This document shows, piece by piece, positions 1 through 10,075 of a stretch of 64,000 nucleotides of DNA. Position numbers and translations under genes: made by a program. The first letter of the stretch is position 1. Every line of letters starts with the position of its first letter. The DNA comes from Pomphorhynchus laevis (taxonomy: Eukaryota > Acanthocephala > Palaeacanthocephala > Echinorhynchida > Pomphorhynchidae). The notes below the pieces were generated by a model. The model worked only from the letters and a program-made list of their open reading frames with translations. It did not search any database and was not told the DNA's origin. The stretch lies in assembly GCA_012934845.2 (NCBI GenBank), contig WNNJ02003035.1, forward strand, positions 123,264 to 187,263, written 5' to 3'.

Positions 1-565
1 GAACAAGCCAAACAAATATGGAAAGATAATAGCAATTTAATAAAAAATTATAATTTGAATTAATAAATTCAAATTGTAGTCAAAATAATATTGTTATATA
101 TGGATCATTTGTTATTAATAATAATTGATAGTATTAATTAAAAGGTGGATCATTTGCTCCGGTTATTTGCTATTCTTCTGGAGAAACATAACATTTTGCG
201 AATAGTACATGTATCTTGAATAGTATATGACCGCGAACAGTATATTGCAGTCATTATCACGACGCTCTTTATTGAAAACAATAATGAACTATAATGACTG
301 CATCATAAGGATCCAATGTAGAATGATGTCATGAGAATGGCGTATTGACATCAGAATTATGACGTATTTATTTAGACTTTATCATTTCAATTTTTTATGC
401 CAATTTGCGGGTACTTTTTGCGTATTATGAATAAAACATTATTAGAAAGTAGGAGCATTTATTAACATTTATTATTTTGGTCTATCACTATAATATTATA
501 ATAATATATTATAAATTATTTTATAATATAATAGTATTATATTATTACTATTATATAGTATTATC
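1..565. other. AT-rich stretch, nothing recognised
   Basis: No gene, element end or RNA could be supported here. The last 80 bases are a low-complexity run of TA and TTA steps. Confidence 0.5.
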
Positions 566-712
566 TTCACGCCGTAACTTCACTTATAGCGAAAGCATTC
601 GTTCAATTCGGACGAGGGTTGGTATTACCCTTGCCAAAATGTCCTCTGCCTGCATTAGGGAAGATCGATCGGCGAGAGGTCACCCAGTTAGACATTATAG
701 TGCTTAAGAAGA
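566..712 (+). mobile_element. Fossil tail of an RT-bearing retroelement
   Basis: The reading frame ends with a segment containing YSESIRSIRTRVGITLAKMS followed by SACIRED. It matches the segment at 46.8-46.93 kb (YSEDIRKMRTKIAFELARAA then SACIRAP). This is the extreme C-terminal part of a conserved domain that follows reverse transcriptase in a retroelement protein common in invertebrate genomes. The class of element (LINE or DIRS-like) is not settled. It is an old, broken copy. Confidence 0.5.
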
Positions 713-1089
713 TTTTGAAGCATACGTTTTGTTTGGTTGAAATAAAGCCCATTTGCGGGAACCATTCTGTACTGCTTGGCAATAAATAATTAGTTTAAAA
801 AATTATCTAGTATTATATAATTTATTTATTAAAAGCACAAATTTATTTACAACACTAAACACATTTCAATGGTTTCCGTAAACGGAATGTCAATTTAGGT
901 TAAACAAAAAATAACATTTTAGATATAGTGAAAGTCGCCATTGTCAATCCAGGATCAGGATGAAATAATGGCGATGGTTCAATGCATATTGACGCTCGTT
1001 ATTAATTTTTTATCGTATACCTCACACATAATGATGTTGCTTTGGCTAAAGTGATATCTATGTGCTTCCGCAGGAGCTTTATGTTCACG
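713..1089. other. Unassigned, probably decayed element
   Basis: Nothing is supported. It lies between two fossils of the same retroelement family and may be part of it. Confidence 0.35.
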
Positions 1090-1575
1090 CTGTAAGGGAT
1101 CTGAGTACGTTCAGCTGAGTTGGCTTCTATCTAACTCAACTTTATGCAACAACTTACAGAGACCAGGAAGCTCGCCTGGATGTAGTATGTCAGGGACTAT
1201 GCGGTAGCAGATTTTATCGAACGCTTTTCGACATATTTATCTTTAATAATAATGCTCAATTATACGCAACTTGACCGTCATTATCGACGTTCGAATATCA
1301 CGAGCAACGTAAACTTGCTAAATATAGTGAGAGGGTGTCATTGGTAGAACATGTAAGATTTAAACCATTTGTCTACTCAACGTCCGTCGAAATCAACCTA
1401 AGAGCAAATCGTATGATCTTAACAATGGCTAAACTTATGGCAAGGTCTTCCCCGCGCACGTAGCAGATTGTGCTATTGAGATCAAGCGACGGATAAGTGT
1501 TGAAGTAGCAAGGGCATCGTCTACTTGTTTACGATCGCCCCTTTCCAAGATGTATTGTGCAGTTATATGCCAGAA
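1090..1575 (+). mobile_element. Fossil of the same RT-bearing retroelement, C-terminal domain
   Basis: Pieces of the plus strand read as a decayed copy of the post-RT domain. One (about 1155-1260) contains EARLDVVCQGLCGSRFYRTL, resembling the family's ARLD...GFWG...FFDVR block. A second (about 1318-1400) resembles the KR.YEQRV.EVEH..F.PLV block. A third (about 1470-1545) contains EIKRRISVEVARASSTCLRS, matching the tail seen at 0.6 and 46.9 kb. The family is recognised by block order rather than by a search. The copy is heavily broken and looks old. Confidence 0.5.
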
Positions 1576-1751
1576 TAACGCCGACCAGGATGACTGATGA
1601 GGAATTACCAATAAATGACAGAATTTATTATTGTAGAACAGTAACTTGTAAATTGAGATTGCTTCTACCCGTTGAAGACTCACTTTTTTAAGCAAAGAAT
1701 ATTTATCAGTTTTTCATGTATATATTAAACATTACAGCCCATTCAAGGGTA

Positions 1752-2705
1752 ACGTCTCTTATTCGCTCTCGGGTATTTTCTCTCGATCATGTTTGTATGC
1801 AGATTACATGAAAATATGGCGGCCCATTCATTTATGTGAAGATGTTGATAATTTGCAAACTGACATAGATAATGTGGAGTTGTGGGCGGCGTCTAACAAG
1901 CTTGTGATAAATGTTTCTAAATGCAAACACATGCGTATTATTAGTAATGCTCGCAAGCAACTAACATCAGCTTGTTACACATATAAGGGCTGTATTGTGG
2001 AAAGTGTCGATAGTTACAAAGATTTAGGAGTATGGGTTACCTCTAATTTATCAACCAAAAAGCACACTGATCAAGCTTGTGCCAACTCCAATAAAATGAT
2101 AGGTATGATTCGACGCGCGTTTGTTCGCGTTAATCCGACTGCTCTTCGGCCTCTGATTTTAGCACATGTATTGAGTAGACTTTTATATGCAGCTCCGGTT
2201 GTATACCCACGTACTGTGCATGAACATAAGAAATCAGAGAGGGTACTTCGCAGGGCAACAAAGCTAGCACCAACGTTGGCGTCGCTGCCTTATGAAGACA
2301 GACTGAGATCATTAGGACTTGAGACCGTCACATGGACCCGTCGGTACATGGATATGTGCCTTGTTTGGCATTTATTCCAACGTCCTCATCACCCTCTTCG
2401 GAGTAGGGTTCAACTACGTTGTTCAAATGTTCTTCGCGGTCATTCTTTAACTATTCGAAGAAACAGAGTACAGAAATTGGGCGCGATGCAATTTGATAGA
2501 AGAATTGTTGAGCTGTGGAACAACCTTGATGCAGACACCGTTGGATGCAGTTCACTTAGTGCTTTTAAAAGAAGACTACGAATGGATCAAGCAATGTTTC
2601 GTGTTGCATTTCCTTATTTTAATAACTAATTAATTTATTTACGAACTTATTGTGAGCCAGCTATTTGAGCTAATGCTCGTATGTTGTTGAATGTATAATA
2701 ATAAA
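1752..2705 (+). mobile_element. CR1/L2-type LINE, 5'-truncated 3' end
   Basis: This is a nearly identical copy of the last 930 bases of the LINE at 39.1-40.63 kb, including the 3' UTR with the gagccagctatttgagct hairpin and an (AAT)n-like tail. Homology begins inside the RT domain just before the catalytic box and carries a small extra segment near 1775. The two copies differ at only a few positions over more than 850 bases, so both insertions look young relative to other LINEs here. A 5' truncation is the usual outcome of target-primed reverse transcription. Confidence 0.9.
1793..2629 (+). CDS. LINE reverse transcriptase, C-terminal part (truncated)
   Basis: The frame carries the C-terminal half of a CR1/L2-type LINE RT, about 278 codons. 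The catalytic box that reads YADDLKIW in the 39.7 kb copy reads YADYMKIW here, so the second catalytic Asp is replaced by Tyr. The finger and palm motifs upstream are missing through 5' truncation. Downstream are the thumb-like segment (SVDSYKDLGVWVTSNLS) and the usual LINE C-terminal block (VLRRATKLAP, YEDRLRSLGLE, WNNLDADTVGCSS). The nominal start is only the first ATG after the truncation, not a biological start. This is a dead copy that cannot encode an active enzyme. Confidence 0.85.
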   Translation: MYADYMKIWRPIHLCEDVDNLQTDIDNVELWAASNKLVINVSKCKHMRIISNARKQLTSACYTYKGCIVESVDSYKDLGVWVTSNLSTKKHTDQACANSNKMIGMIRRAFVRVNPTALRPLILAHVLSRLLYAAPVVYPRTVHEHKKSERVLRRATKLAPTLASLPYEDRLRSLGLETVTWTRRYMDMCLVWHLFQRPHHPLRSRVQLRCSNVLRGHSLTIRRNRVQKLGAMQFDRRIVELWNNLDADTVGCSSLSAFKRRLRMDQAMFRVAFPYFNN

Positions 2706-3161
2706 ACTTTGTTGATATTATTTTGCGACATATTTTTAAGAATTGTTATTAAAATGATGATTTTAAACTTTTAGTTTTGAATTAAGAAATCGAATAACTA
2801 ATTTACTTAATCATGGTAACATATCCTCACCAATTCATTAAAATGCTTATTGTCCAAAGATCACAATTGTCTTTTAAAAGAGAGCGTTATTTTTATAATA
2901 TTTTGAAGAAGTTAAATTTCACAATAAAGTAATGAGTCATATAAAGTCAAATTTTGAGTTATATACTTTAAATCAAGTATCGATCAAACAAGGAAGTAAA
3001 TATCATTCGTTTCGGTTAGTTTAAGTGTTTTACTTTTTTTGTTAAAAGCTGATGCAAAATTAATATGAAATCATCGCCAAAATTGTTATTATTATCTTTT
3101 GCGAATTCGCATTATCAGTAGCTCCCATTTGCATTAAAATATAAAATGCTACAAAATATTT
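2706..3161. other. AT-rich intergenic stretch
   Basis: Nothing is recognised. The sequence is mostly A and T, with scattered ATTAAA-like words that could serve as poly(A) signals for either flank. Confidence 0.4.
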
Positions 3162-3989
3162 TTATTTAAATAAACTATACTGACTGGCCATTTGCGGAGT
3201 AAGCACATGTTTTAAGTGAAGTTCGCTTTCTTTATCTGAAATAAAATCGTCTTTTGAACAAACAAACTGGTCTATTTCATCAATTATGTAGGGCATCGCA
3301 TTTGCAATGTTTAATAAATCTCGTTGATCAATATTCGTATGGTTCGAATTTAACATAAATTCATTATACTTTACCCGTAATTTATCTACTATTAATCGCC
3401 CAAAGATACTCATATCCGATAAATGTTTACAGCGAATAAATAGAATATAACTTTTACCATGACTGCGATATTTAAACAAATTCTTATTTTTATACTTTAA
3501 AAATACGTATCCGTGTGTTTTTACGTGCGCAATACACTGTCCGTACTCTAAATTATCAGATTTTGTCGTTTTCAATGAATTTTGCTGGTTAACAGAAAGA
3601 TCATTTGATTCAGTTGTAGCGATTGTTGGGGCATTTGAAGAATTATGATCACTTTTACCTTTCAAAATGTGTTTCATTCTTTTAGAGACATGGTGCTCGG
3701 TCTGCATGCACTCGCTCTGGTAACTTAGGTTCAATTGCTTTACAGATTTGGAGCTTATTAGTTTAAAAATAGATACTGACCCATGTAATATAAACCCAAT
3801 AATATCAGATTTATCAGTCGGCTCAGTGATCCATTCCAGATTTTCAAAATCCTTTAGCCAACTTAAACCCATAAATAAGTTCGTACTTTCTTCGGACCAA
3901 AATAAAGCATGAAGTAAACTATTTTGGCATATAAACCGATCAACCATTACGCGCATTTGCCTTCCGATCTGATATGCACAGCATAACAT
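3162..3989 (-). CDS. Unrecognised protein-coding exon(s)
   Basis: An open frame of up to 275 codons on the minus strand ends at a stop at 3162. The protein has a hydrophobic N-terminal part (NSLLHALFWSEESTNLFMGL, then SDIIGFILHGSVSIFKLI), a Ser/Thr/Asn-rich linker at about residues 95-150, and a C-terminal part with alternating strand-like segments (YILFIRC, IFGRLIVDKL, NIANAMPYIIDEIDQFV). No family was recognised. The fold pattern would suit a small longin-like or adaptor-like domain, but that is speculation. A 73-base stretch of the frame is duplicated just upstream (4056-4128). The upstream splice boundary and true start are not visible. The frame is too long for chance in such AT-rich DNA, so a host gene or a little-decayed copy is likely. 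Confidence 0.5.
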   Translation of the reverse strand: MLCCAYQIGRQMRVMVDRFICQNSLLHALFWSEESTNLFMGLSWLKDFENLEWITEPTDKSDIIGFILHGSVSIFKLISSKSVKQLNLSYQSECMQTEHHVSKRMKHILKGKSDHNSSNAPTIATTESNDLSVNQQNSLKTTKSDNLEYGQCIAHVKTHGYVFLKYKNKNLFKYRSHGKSYILFIRCKHLSDMSIFGRLIVDKLRVKYNEFMLNSNHTNIDQRDLLNIANAMPYIIDEIDQFVCSKDDFISDKESELHLKHVLTPQMASQYSLFK

Positions 3990-4055
3990 ATGGAGTATAT
4001 GAAGACAGCCAAGTAGAGAATCTGTTTTCGCAAAAATTGTGAACAGCTGGTTTTA

Positions 4056-4128
4056 CACTGGATGTTGACCCATGTAATATAAACCCGATAATATCAGATT
4101 TATCAGTTGGCTCAGTGATCCATTCCAT
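4056..4128 (-). repeat. Local duplicate of part of the 3162-3989 exon
   Basis: The minus strand encodes EWITEPTDKSDIIGFILHGS, the same residues as at about 3845-3777 within the unrecognised frame, with only a few base differences. The copy is about 280 bases upstream in the same orientation, so a partial exon duplication or alternative exon is possible. Confidence 0.75.
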
Positions 4129-4913
4129 TTAAATTTTTACAAATTTATTAAAATGTTTATTGTTCAATGCAGAATTGTCTCTAAGATTATTAATAATATA
4201 TTATTTTTAAAAAATATAATAAAAATGAGTTGAGTTAAGTTAGTTGTCGAGGTTCGACTTGTGAGTTTCCACAAACTCATATGACCATCGATTCTATTTT
4301 TGACAATTTGAAGCTCAACTAATGCTTAATTTGTTAATGAAATCATTTTTATATTATGTAATAATAAATTAGTAAATATATGTTGTATCTCCTCGATCCT
4401 TACCTAAATTAACAGTTTAAAGAAGGAATAAATCTAAATCATATTATTTTAATTTTTATTTCGAATAAATTCAATAGATTTAGTTAAATTTAAATTAGAT
4501 TCTATTAAAATTAGCACACTCACTTATAAACGAATCACTTTATTATTGGAGCAATGTTACAAATACAGTTATCGTTTATTGTTTAAATAAGATCGTGTTT
4601 AAACGCATACTTTAATATAAAATAATTAAAGTACTTAATAACTTGTAAATTAAAAATATTAATTCTCTTTAATAGTTAAATTTACTTCAATAGCTACGAT
4701 GAAAAATCATTTTTAAAGCAGCTAACCTTATTGCGAAAACATCCTACGAATATGCTCACGTTACACTTGACTCAATCTTCTTTTTACAAACCTGTCGTTT
4801 TTTGCGTTCCAGTATATTGCAAAGATCGCGAGCATAATTATGATGGACTTTGAGATTAGAGTCATACCTAGACTGACGTCACAGTTTATTACGAGATTTT
4901 ATGACTGATGGCG
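4129..4913. other. AT-rich stretch, nothing recognised
   Basis: No coding block, element end or RNA is supported. Long runs of A and T dominate up to about 4700; the last 200 bases are more mixed and lead into a palindrome. Confidence 0.4.
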
Positions 4914-4997
4914 GTAGATAGAAGAAATACAGTTGGAGGCAGAAATGCCATACACTATATCGGCATTTCTGCCTCCAACTGTATTTCTTCCATCTAC
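4914..4997. repeat. 36-bp palindrome at the 5' break of a LINE
   Basis: Bases 4914-4949 and 4962-4997 are inverted copies with a single mismatch and a 12-base spacer. The right arm is the first LINE sequence (frame reading ISASNCISSIYKRLSNLHL); the left arm is its reverse complement. The structure suggests snap-back or template switching of the nascent strand at the 5' end of the LINE insertion. Confidence 0.9.
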
Positions 4998-5815
4998 AAA
5001 CGTCTCTCCAATCTCCATCTCGTTCAAAACCCCAACAAGTCCAAAATAATGTGGATCCTCCCCCGTAAACAAAACATATCTTCTCTCACTGTATATTTTG
5101 CCTCATCGATCATCCCCATAGTACACAATCTCACTTTCTTAGGCTTCCATTTCGATGATCACCTTTCCCTTAAACCCTTCGTCTTTTACAATGTCCGCTC
5201 GTCTAACTTAATTCTCCGTGACATCCGCCGTATCCGCTCCCTTATCGACTTCCGTTCTTGTATGTCTCTTCTTTCATCGCTTCTTTTCCCTAAAATCGAT
5301 TACTGCCTTAGTCTTTTCGCCAATTCTCCAAAATCCATCATCCTACCCCTACAACGAATAATCAACTCCGCCGTTCGAGTGCTCTTTCGTCTCCGTCGCT
5401 TCGACCACACATCCACATATTTTGCCCAACTCTCCTGGCCCACCATCCACATCCGCATCAAACTCCGCCTTCTCGTAATTTTTCGTCTCATCGATGTCGG
5501 CTCCTCATCGTTCATCAACCTTCCTTTCTTAGACGACACTCGCCGTACCTCGCTATTGCTTCGTTCCTTCATACCATCTTACTTCACGTGCCCAATTACT
5601 CCAACAACTACGGTCTCCGATCCTTCCTCGTCGCCGCCTCACTCGCCTGAAATCAATTCTCTCTCGACGTCCGCCGCGCTCCATCCTTGATCACATTCAA
5701 ACACCTCCTCCTTTCACACCTTCTCGACACATGACTTACATTTTTGTTTTGTTGTGATCATGTAAGCGTGCGCTGGCACGCATTTGTCACGTTAAAATAA
5801 ATCTTTTTTCCCCGA
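4962..5815 (+). mobile_element. L2-like LINE, 5'-truncated copy (C-rich family)
   Basis: The frame from about 4970 to 5688 (about 240 residues) encodes the C-terminal part of RT from just after the catalytic box. It contains IYKRLSNLHLVQNPNKSKIM and a following hydrophobic segment (IIPIVHNLTFLGFHFDDHLS), both shared with the 28.7 kb copy. Coding strand codons are strongly C-biased, unlike the AT-rich surroundings. The 3' end (5690-5815) has a hairpin at the gcgtgcgctggcacgc sequence (5767-5782) and an AAATAAATC-like tail, matching the copies at 29.1 and 32.2 kb. It is a dead, 5'-truncated insertion. Confidence 0.85.
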
Positions 5816-5934
5816 TCAAACCAAAGGGGACGAGAGGATTGAGCTCGTACCAGACGTAGGGAAGCAAAAAATATAAGATATTTGCAATAACTTAGCCTTT
5901 AACGACTGCAGATAATTGGTCGCACTAGAACAAT

Positions 5935-7640
5935 GTAGATTATCAGGATAAAGATAGAAAAATTTTGACAAATCACAACAATTTACTCTAGACAAGCTCT
6001 CTTTTTCAGCACTGAATTTGACATTGAATTGTCATGAAGATTAAACTGGAATTTCAATGAAAGGACACAGTGATCACTATTAATAATTGAAAGATTATAA
6101 TGTAAATTTACAATATCGCCAATGCACTGGATAAATATAAGGTATAAGACCGAATTTGGCCCAGATGTACAGTGGGCTGAACAAGTAGATCAATGTCTAG
6201 GAAATCATTAAATTATTTTCCAGTTGCTGAATGTACATTCATCCTTATCTATATTTAGAAGGTTAAAGTCACCTAAAAGCAGAAAATGACCGAATGATCA
6301 GTAACTTACGAGGAGGACCTTCAATATATCAAATTTCAGCAAAACGGATTGAGATCGATAAAAAATGCAAATTTTGACATCAATAATGTCCCCCACTAAT
6401 AGTAAACGATAAGAACTCATAAAAATAGATAGGATCACACACAATATTAATATCTGGAACTAACAAGCCATGTCGTACATATGCGGCAAAACCACACTAC
6501 GTTTTCCAGAAGCACGATCCGTTCTGAATAAGTGATAATTTTGAATGCACATAGTGTTATCGTCAATGTAAGAATAAAGCCAAGTCTCAGTGATACAAAA
6601 CACATAACTACGCGATGATGCAAAGCTGTCTAGCTCATTGAACTGGGCTAGAAGGCTCCTTACCTTTGAATAAACAACTACAAAGTGTGTGTTTTTTCAA
6701 AGCTTTCGAAATCGAACAAGAATCTAATGATGAAGTAACTACTGCAGAAACATCTACAGAATCCCTTAAATGAAGGAGTATGTTGTAAGACACATCTACA
6801 ACTGACACAATGAAACCCAATGCATAGTTAATTGATATTTGATAACGCGCTAATTTCGAACACAAAGGTTTGGTTTACCATTACTAGGACGATTTTATTT
6901 AACTCCGTATTAGCACATTTAAGCCTCAAACGGTCATTAGGTAATATATCACGTAAAATACGTACAGAGTTATCTTTTGGCCTGTATCCACGTGCAATAA
7001 GAAACTGGCATGTTTTTGTTAATAGTAAAAAGCCTATTCTTAATGTAATCTGTTGTAGAAAGGTTGCTAGAATAAAAGCTTTTGCTTTTGCGTCTCACCC
7101 TTGTTCCATCTCATTTGAACAAATACGTTTAAAGCTAAGTTACCTTTAGCTATATCGACGTATTTCTTCTTGTATGAAGCTAGTTGATTCGTAGCATCAG
7201 TTATACAGAATTAATTGCCCTTATCATTAATCACAGATACAGATGATACTTCGTCATTATTCGATAACTTTAAAGCATCATTGTCCAGCGACACTGACAG
7301 CTCGCCACTAATCACCGATATTGATGACATACTATAGTTTTTAAGTTTTTTACTCAATGTTTGCATCAAGCGTGAATTTCGTTGGCCTTTTTTCCGGATG
7401 CGGGCTGAACTTGGAATTTCGCTCATTATGTTTTTAGAGTTTTGAACGTGAAATTATGGAATTGGTATATATTTATAGGTTTATGGCTTGTCAGAACTTC
7501 GTTGTTCCCGATCGTTGACTGTTTAAATCTGCATTATTTACCGAAGCATTTATTGATATTTGCTCATGACAACGACCCTTAACCAATAGAAGAGCGATTC
7601 GAAGGCACAGAACCAACAATTTACCTAATGTAAATTTTGC
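5935..7640 (-). mobile_element. CR1-type LINE, 5' half, decayed, inside the RhoGAP gene
   Basis: Reading on the minus strand, bases 7600-7490 match the 5' region of the LINE at 32.63 kb (about 75 percent by eye). Bases 7426-7211 are a 71-codon frame of ORF1-like sequence. Bases about 7100-6860 resemble the ORF1 C-terminal block (LRDILPNDRLRLKCANTELN against LPDLSPADRLRRHEAFNELH). Bases about 6665-6470 give the endonuclease motif FCITETWLYSYIDDN. Bases 6300-6230 give HFLLLGDFNLLNIDKDE and about 6090-6060 give the SDHCVLS motif. Several stops and frameshifts interrupt both ORFs and the RT half is absent. The 5' end lies about 20 bases behind a RhoGAP exon donor, in the same orientation as that gene, so this is an intronic insertion. 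Confidence 0.8.
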
Positions 7641-7994
7641 TATCGTTTGGACCAAATAAAACATAACATTTCTATGAATTGTCGACAGCTTATCAGTGAT
7701 TTGAACACATTGATCAGCTGTGGTTGCTGAAACCCAATCTGCATATAACCAATCCGGAATAAGTGGATCAGCAAGTTCTCGGTACCAAAGTTTTAACAAT
7801 GATGCAGGCACATGAGGTTCAACAATCTGTTGAATTGGTATCGTCCACTGATTACATTTTGCCTTTAGACAGTTTACTTTATCAACGTCACCTGGAATGC
7901 TGCAAAATTTATTTGTTAGAAATTATTTATCTGACCGAAAATTCCTTCAGTGGTAACACCACCAATGAAATGTGTGTAATTAGGAATCGGGCGT
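7625..7994 (-). CDS. ARHGAP39: RhoGAP domain of a Vilse/ARHGAP39-type protein, two exons
   Basis: RhoGAP proteins stimulate GTP hydrolysis by Rho-family GTPases; Vilse/CrossGAP acts on Rac/Cdc42 in Robo axon guidance signalling (known for the family). The minus strand has exon 7994-7936, encoding RPIPNYTHFIGGVTTEGIFR, a 36-nt intron (7935-7900, GT...TTTTGCAG), and exon 7899-7625, encoding IPGDVDKVNCLKAKCNQW followed by HVPASLLKLWYRELADPLIP. The Arg of EGIFR is the catalytic arginine finger and is assembled across the intron, which supports the splice. The motif HVPASLLKLWYREL is characteristic of ARHGAP39 rather than other RhoGAPs. The exon ends at a TTAG|GTAAAT donor; the C-terminal part of the domain and all earlier exons (WW, MyTH4) were not found. 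A LINE begins about 20 bases behind the donor. The gene is probably real but only partly inside the window. Confidence 0.8.
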
Positions 7995-8114
7995 CTACAT
8001 GCAGTAAAATATCAACAATTTGCTAGAAAGAGTTTCTAATATTATTGTTAAACTAATTTATTTTCTCTTATCTTGATTATTTAAATTATATATAATATAT
8101 ATTATATATTGTAT

Positions 8115-9500
8115 ATACTAAATGGTGTTGCTTGATAGACTGGACTTTGATTCACGACATTCATTCACCATGTCACTTATAGACGACCAATGAGTACCCG
8201 GCAACACTCATCAATAGGATGAAGTACTCGCTGGTCGTTTCGGATGCCTGTGTGAAATTGTGAATTAAGGCGTTTCCGACACTTTGCTTAATTGTTTGAG
8301 GCTTACGTTCTTTACCAGATTGAATTGCTGTGCGGACCATCCTTAGACACTTGGCAGAGGTTGTTGCTGAATTGTCGCTGCACTCGTTGGATCCTTAATG
8401 GATACGGCAGGTATAATAGTAGTGCACGGATGTGCTGAGTAGACAACGGTCCAGGATTTCTTACGAAATACAGCATTTATACTAAATGGTGTTGCTTGAT
8501 AGACTGGACTTTGATTCACGACATTCAGTCAACATGTCACTTATAGACGACCAATGAGTACCCGGCAACACTCATCAATAGGATGAAGTACTCGCTGGTC
8601 GTTTCGGTTGCCTGTGTGACATTGTGAATAAAGGCGTTTCCGGCACTTTGCTTACTTGTCTGAGGCTTATGCTCTTAACCAGATCGAATTGCTGTGCGGA
8701 CCATCCTTAAACACTAGGCAGAGGTTGTTGCTGAATTGTCGCTTCACTCGTTGGATCCTTAATGGATACGGCATGTATAATAGTAGTGCACGGATGTGCT
8801 GAGTAGACAACGGTCTAGGATTTCTTACGAAATACGGCATTTATACTAAATGGTGTTGCTTGATAGACTGGACTTTGATTCACGACATTCATTCACCATG
8901 CCACTTATAGACGACCAATGAGTACCCGGCAACACTCATCAATAGGATGAAGTACTCGCTGGTCGTTTCGGTTGCCTGTGTGAAATTGTGAATTAAGGCG
9001 TTTCCGACACTTTGCTTAATTGTTTGAGGCTTACGTTCGTTACCAGATTGAATTGCTGTGCGGACCATCCTTAAACACTAGGCAGAGGTTGTTGCTGAAT
9101 TGTCGCTTCACTCGTTGGATCCTTAATGGATACGGCATGTATAATAGTAGTGCACGGATGTGCTGAGTAGACAACGGTCTAGGATTTCTTACGAAATACG
9201 GCATTTATACTAAATGGTGTTGCTTGATAGACTGGACTTTGATTCACGACATTCATTCACCATGTCACTTATAGACGACCAATGAGTACCCGGCAACACT
9301 CATCAATAGGATGAAGTACTCGCTGGTCGTTTCGGATGCCTGTGTGAAATTGTGAATTAAGGCGTTTCCGACACTTTGCTTAATTGTTTGAGGCTTACGT
9401 TCTTTACCAGATTGAATTGCTGTGCGGACCATCCTTAGACACTTGGCAGAGGTTGTTGCTTAATTGTCGCTGCGCTCGTTGGATCCTTAATGGATACGGT
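8115..9500 (-). repeat. Tandem satellite, ~364-bp unit, with permuted hammerhead strands
   Basis: The marker tatactaaatggtgttgct recurs at 8115, 8478, 8844 and 9208, giving 3.8 units with periods of 363-366. On the minus strand each unit holds, within about 70 bases, the strand ending CGAAAC, then a variant of CTGATGAG (TTGATGAG here), then a strand ending GTC (predicted cleavage after the base at 8182 in the first unit). The same unit occurs at 62.1-62.7 kb. A B-box-like word (gaatcaaagtcc) lies about 40 bases after the GTC. The core base C3 is T in these units, so they are probably inactive relatives. The array ends in a TA run at 8090-8116. Confidence 0.85.
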
Positions 9501-9734
9501 ATAAATAATCATAAATAATCATAACATAATAATCATAACATAAATAATCACAAGTAATCACAATTTTAAATAATCACATAAAAAAGTTTGTGAGATAATA
9601 ACATACAATATTTGAAGAAACCGCAAAGTGAAACGTTAATTGAAGAATTAATCTCTGTTTTTGTTTGTAGAGACCCATTATAATATAATATTCCGTATAT
9701 ATAATTTTATATCAGATTGTGTAAAACTGTGCTT
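9501..9734. other. Short repeats of aataatcataa and unassigned DNA
   Basis: Imperfect repeats of an aataatcataa-like word cover 9505-9580, at the edge of the satellite. Nothing else is recognised. Confidence 0.5.
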
Positions 9735-10075
9735 CGGGAGCAAATAACCTTCAGTTTCATAATTGTAGATGCTGCCAGAAACCGAAGTTCGATTACATGC
9801 AGAGCAGTCTTCTTTATTACTCCTAGACAAGCTGATGGTTGCCGGCAGCACTAATCAGTAGGGTGAACTACCATCAGTCGTTTCGGCTGCCTTGTGATAT
9901 ATTAAATAGGCATTTCCGAAAATTTGCTAACGTGGTAGCATGGGCATTGCCTCTTCAAACTAACCAAGTGCTTTCCGGACCATCCTAATTTTATTCAGCA
10001 GGAATCTTAATTGCTGTCCTTGCTTGCTTTCTCACATGATTCCTTTCAAAGATACATTTTTATAATTTTATATCA
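9735..10075 (-). repeat. Single monomer of the second ~362-bp hammerhead satellite
   Basis: The minus strand matches the units at 62.76-64.0 kb over almost a full monomer. The permuted strands are present: GGCAGC-CGAAAC, then CTGATTAG (one core change), then the strand ending in GTC at about 9826. It shows that this satellite also disperses as single units away from the array. Confidence 0.8.

Noticed and set aside
477-565. Start of a 76-codon open frame (477-707)
   Set aside because: The N-terminal half is low-complexity Tyr/Ile translation of a TA-rich tract; only the C-terminal part matches a retroelement domain.
5300-5572. 90-codon Arg-rich minus-strand frame
   Set aside because: It is the shadow of the C-rich LINE frame on the plus strand; C-rich coding gives long antisense frames.
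6832-7149. 105-codon plus-strand frame
   Set aside because: It is antisense to a decayed LINE ORF1 block on the minus strand, which explains the open frame.
8115-9500. Regular repeats as a CRISPR array
   Set aside because: The units are about 364 bases and similar along their whole length, with no short repeat plus variable spacer pattern and no cas genes.
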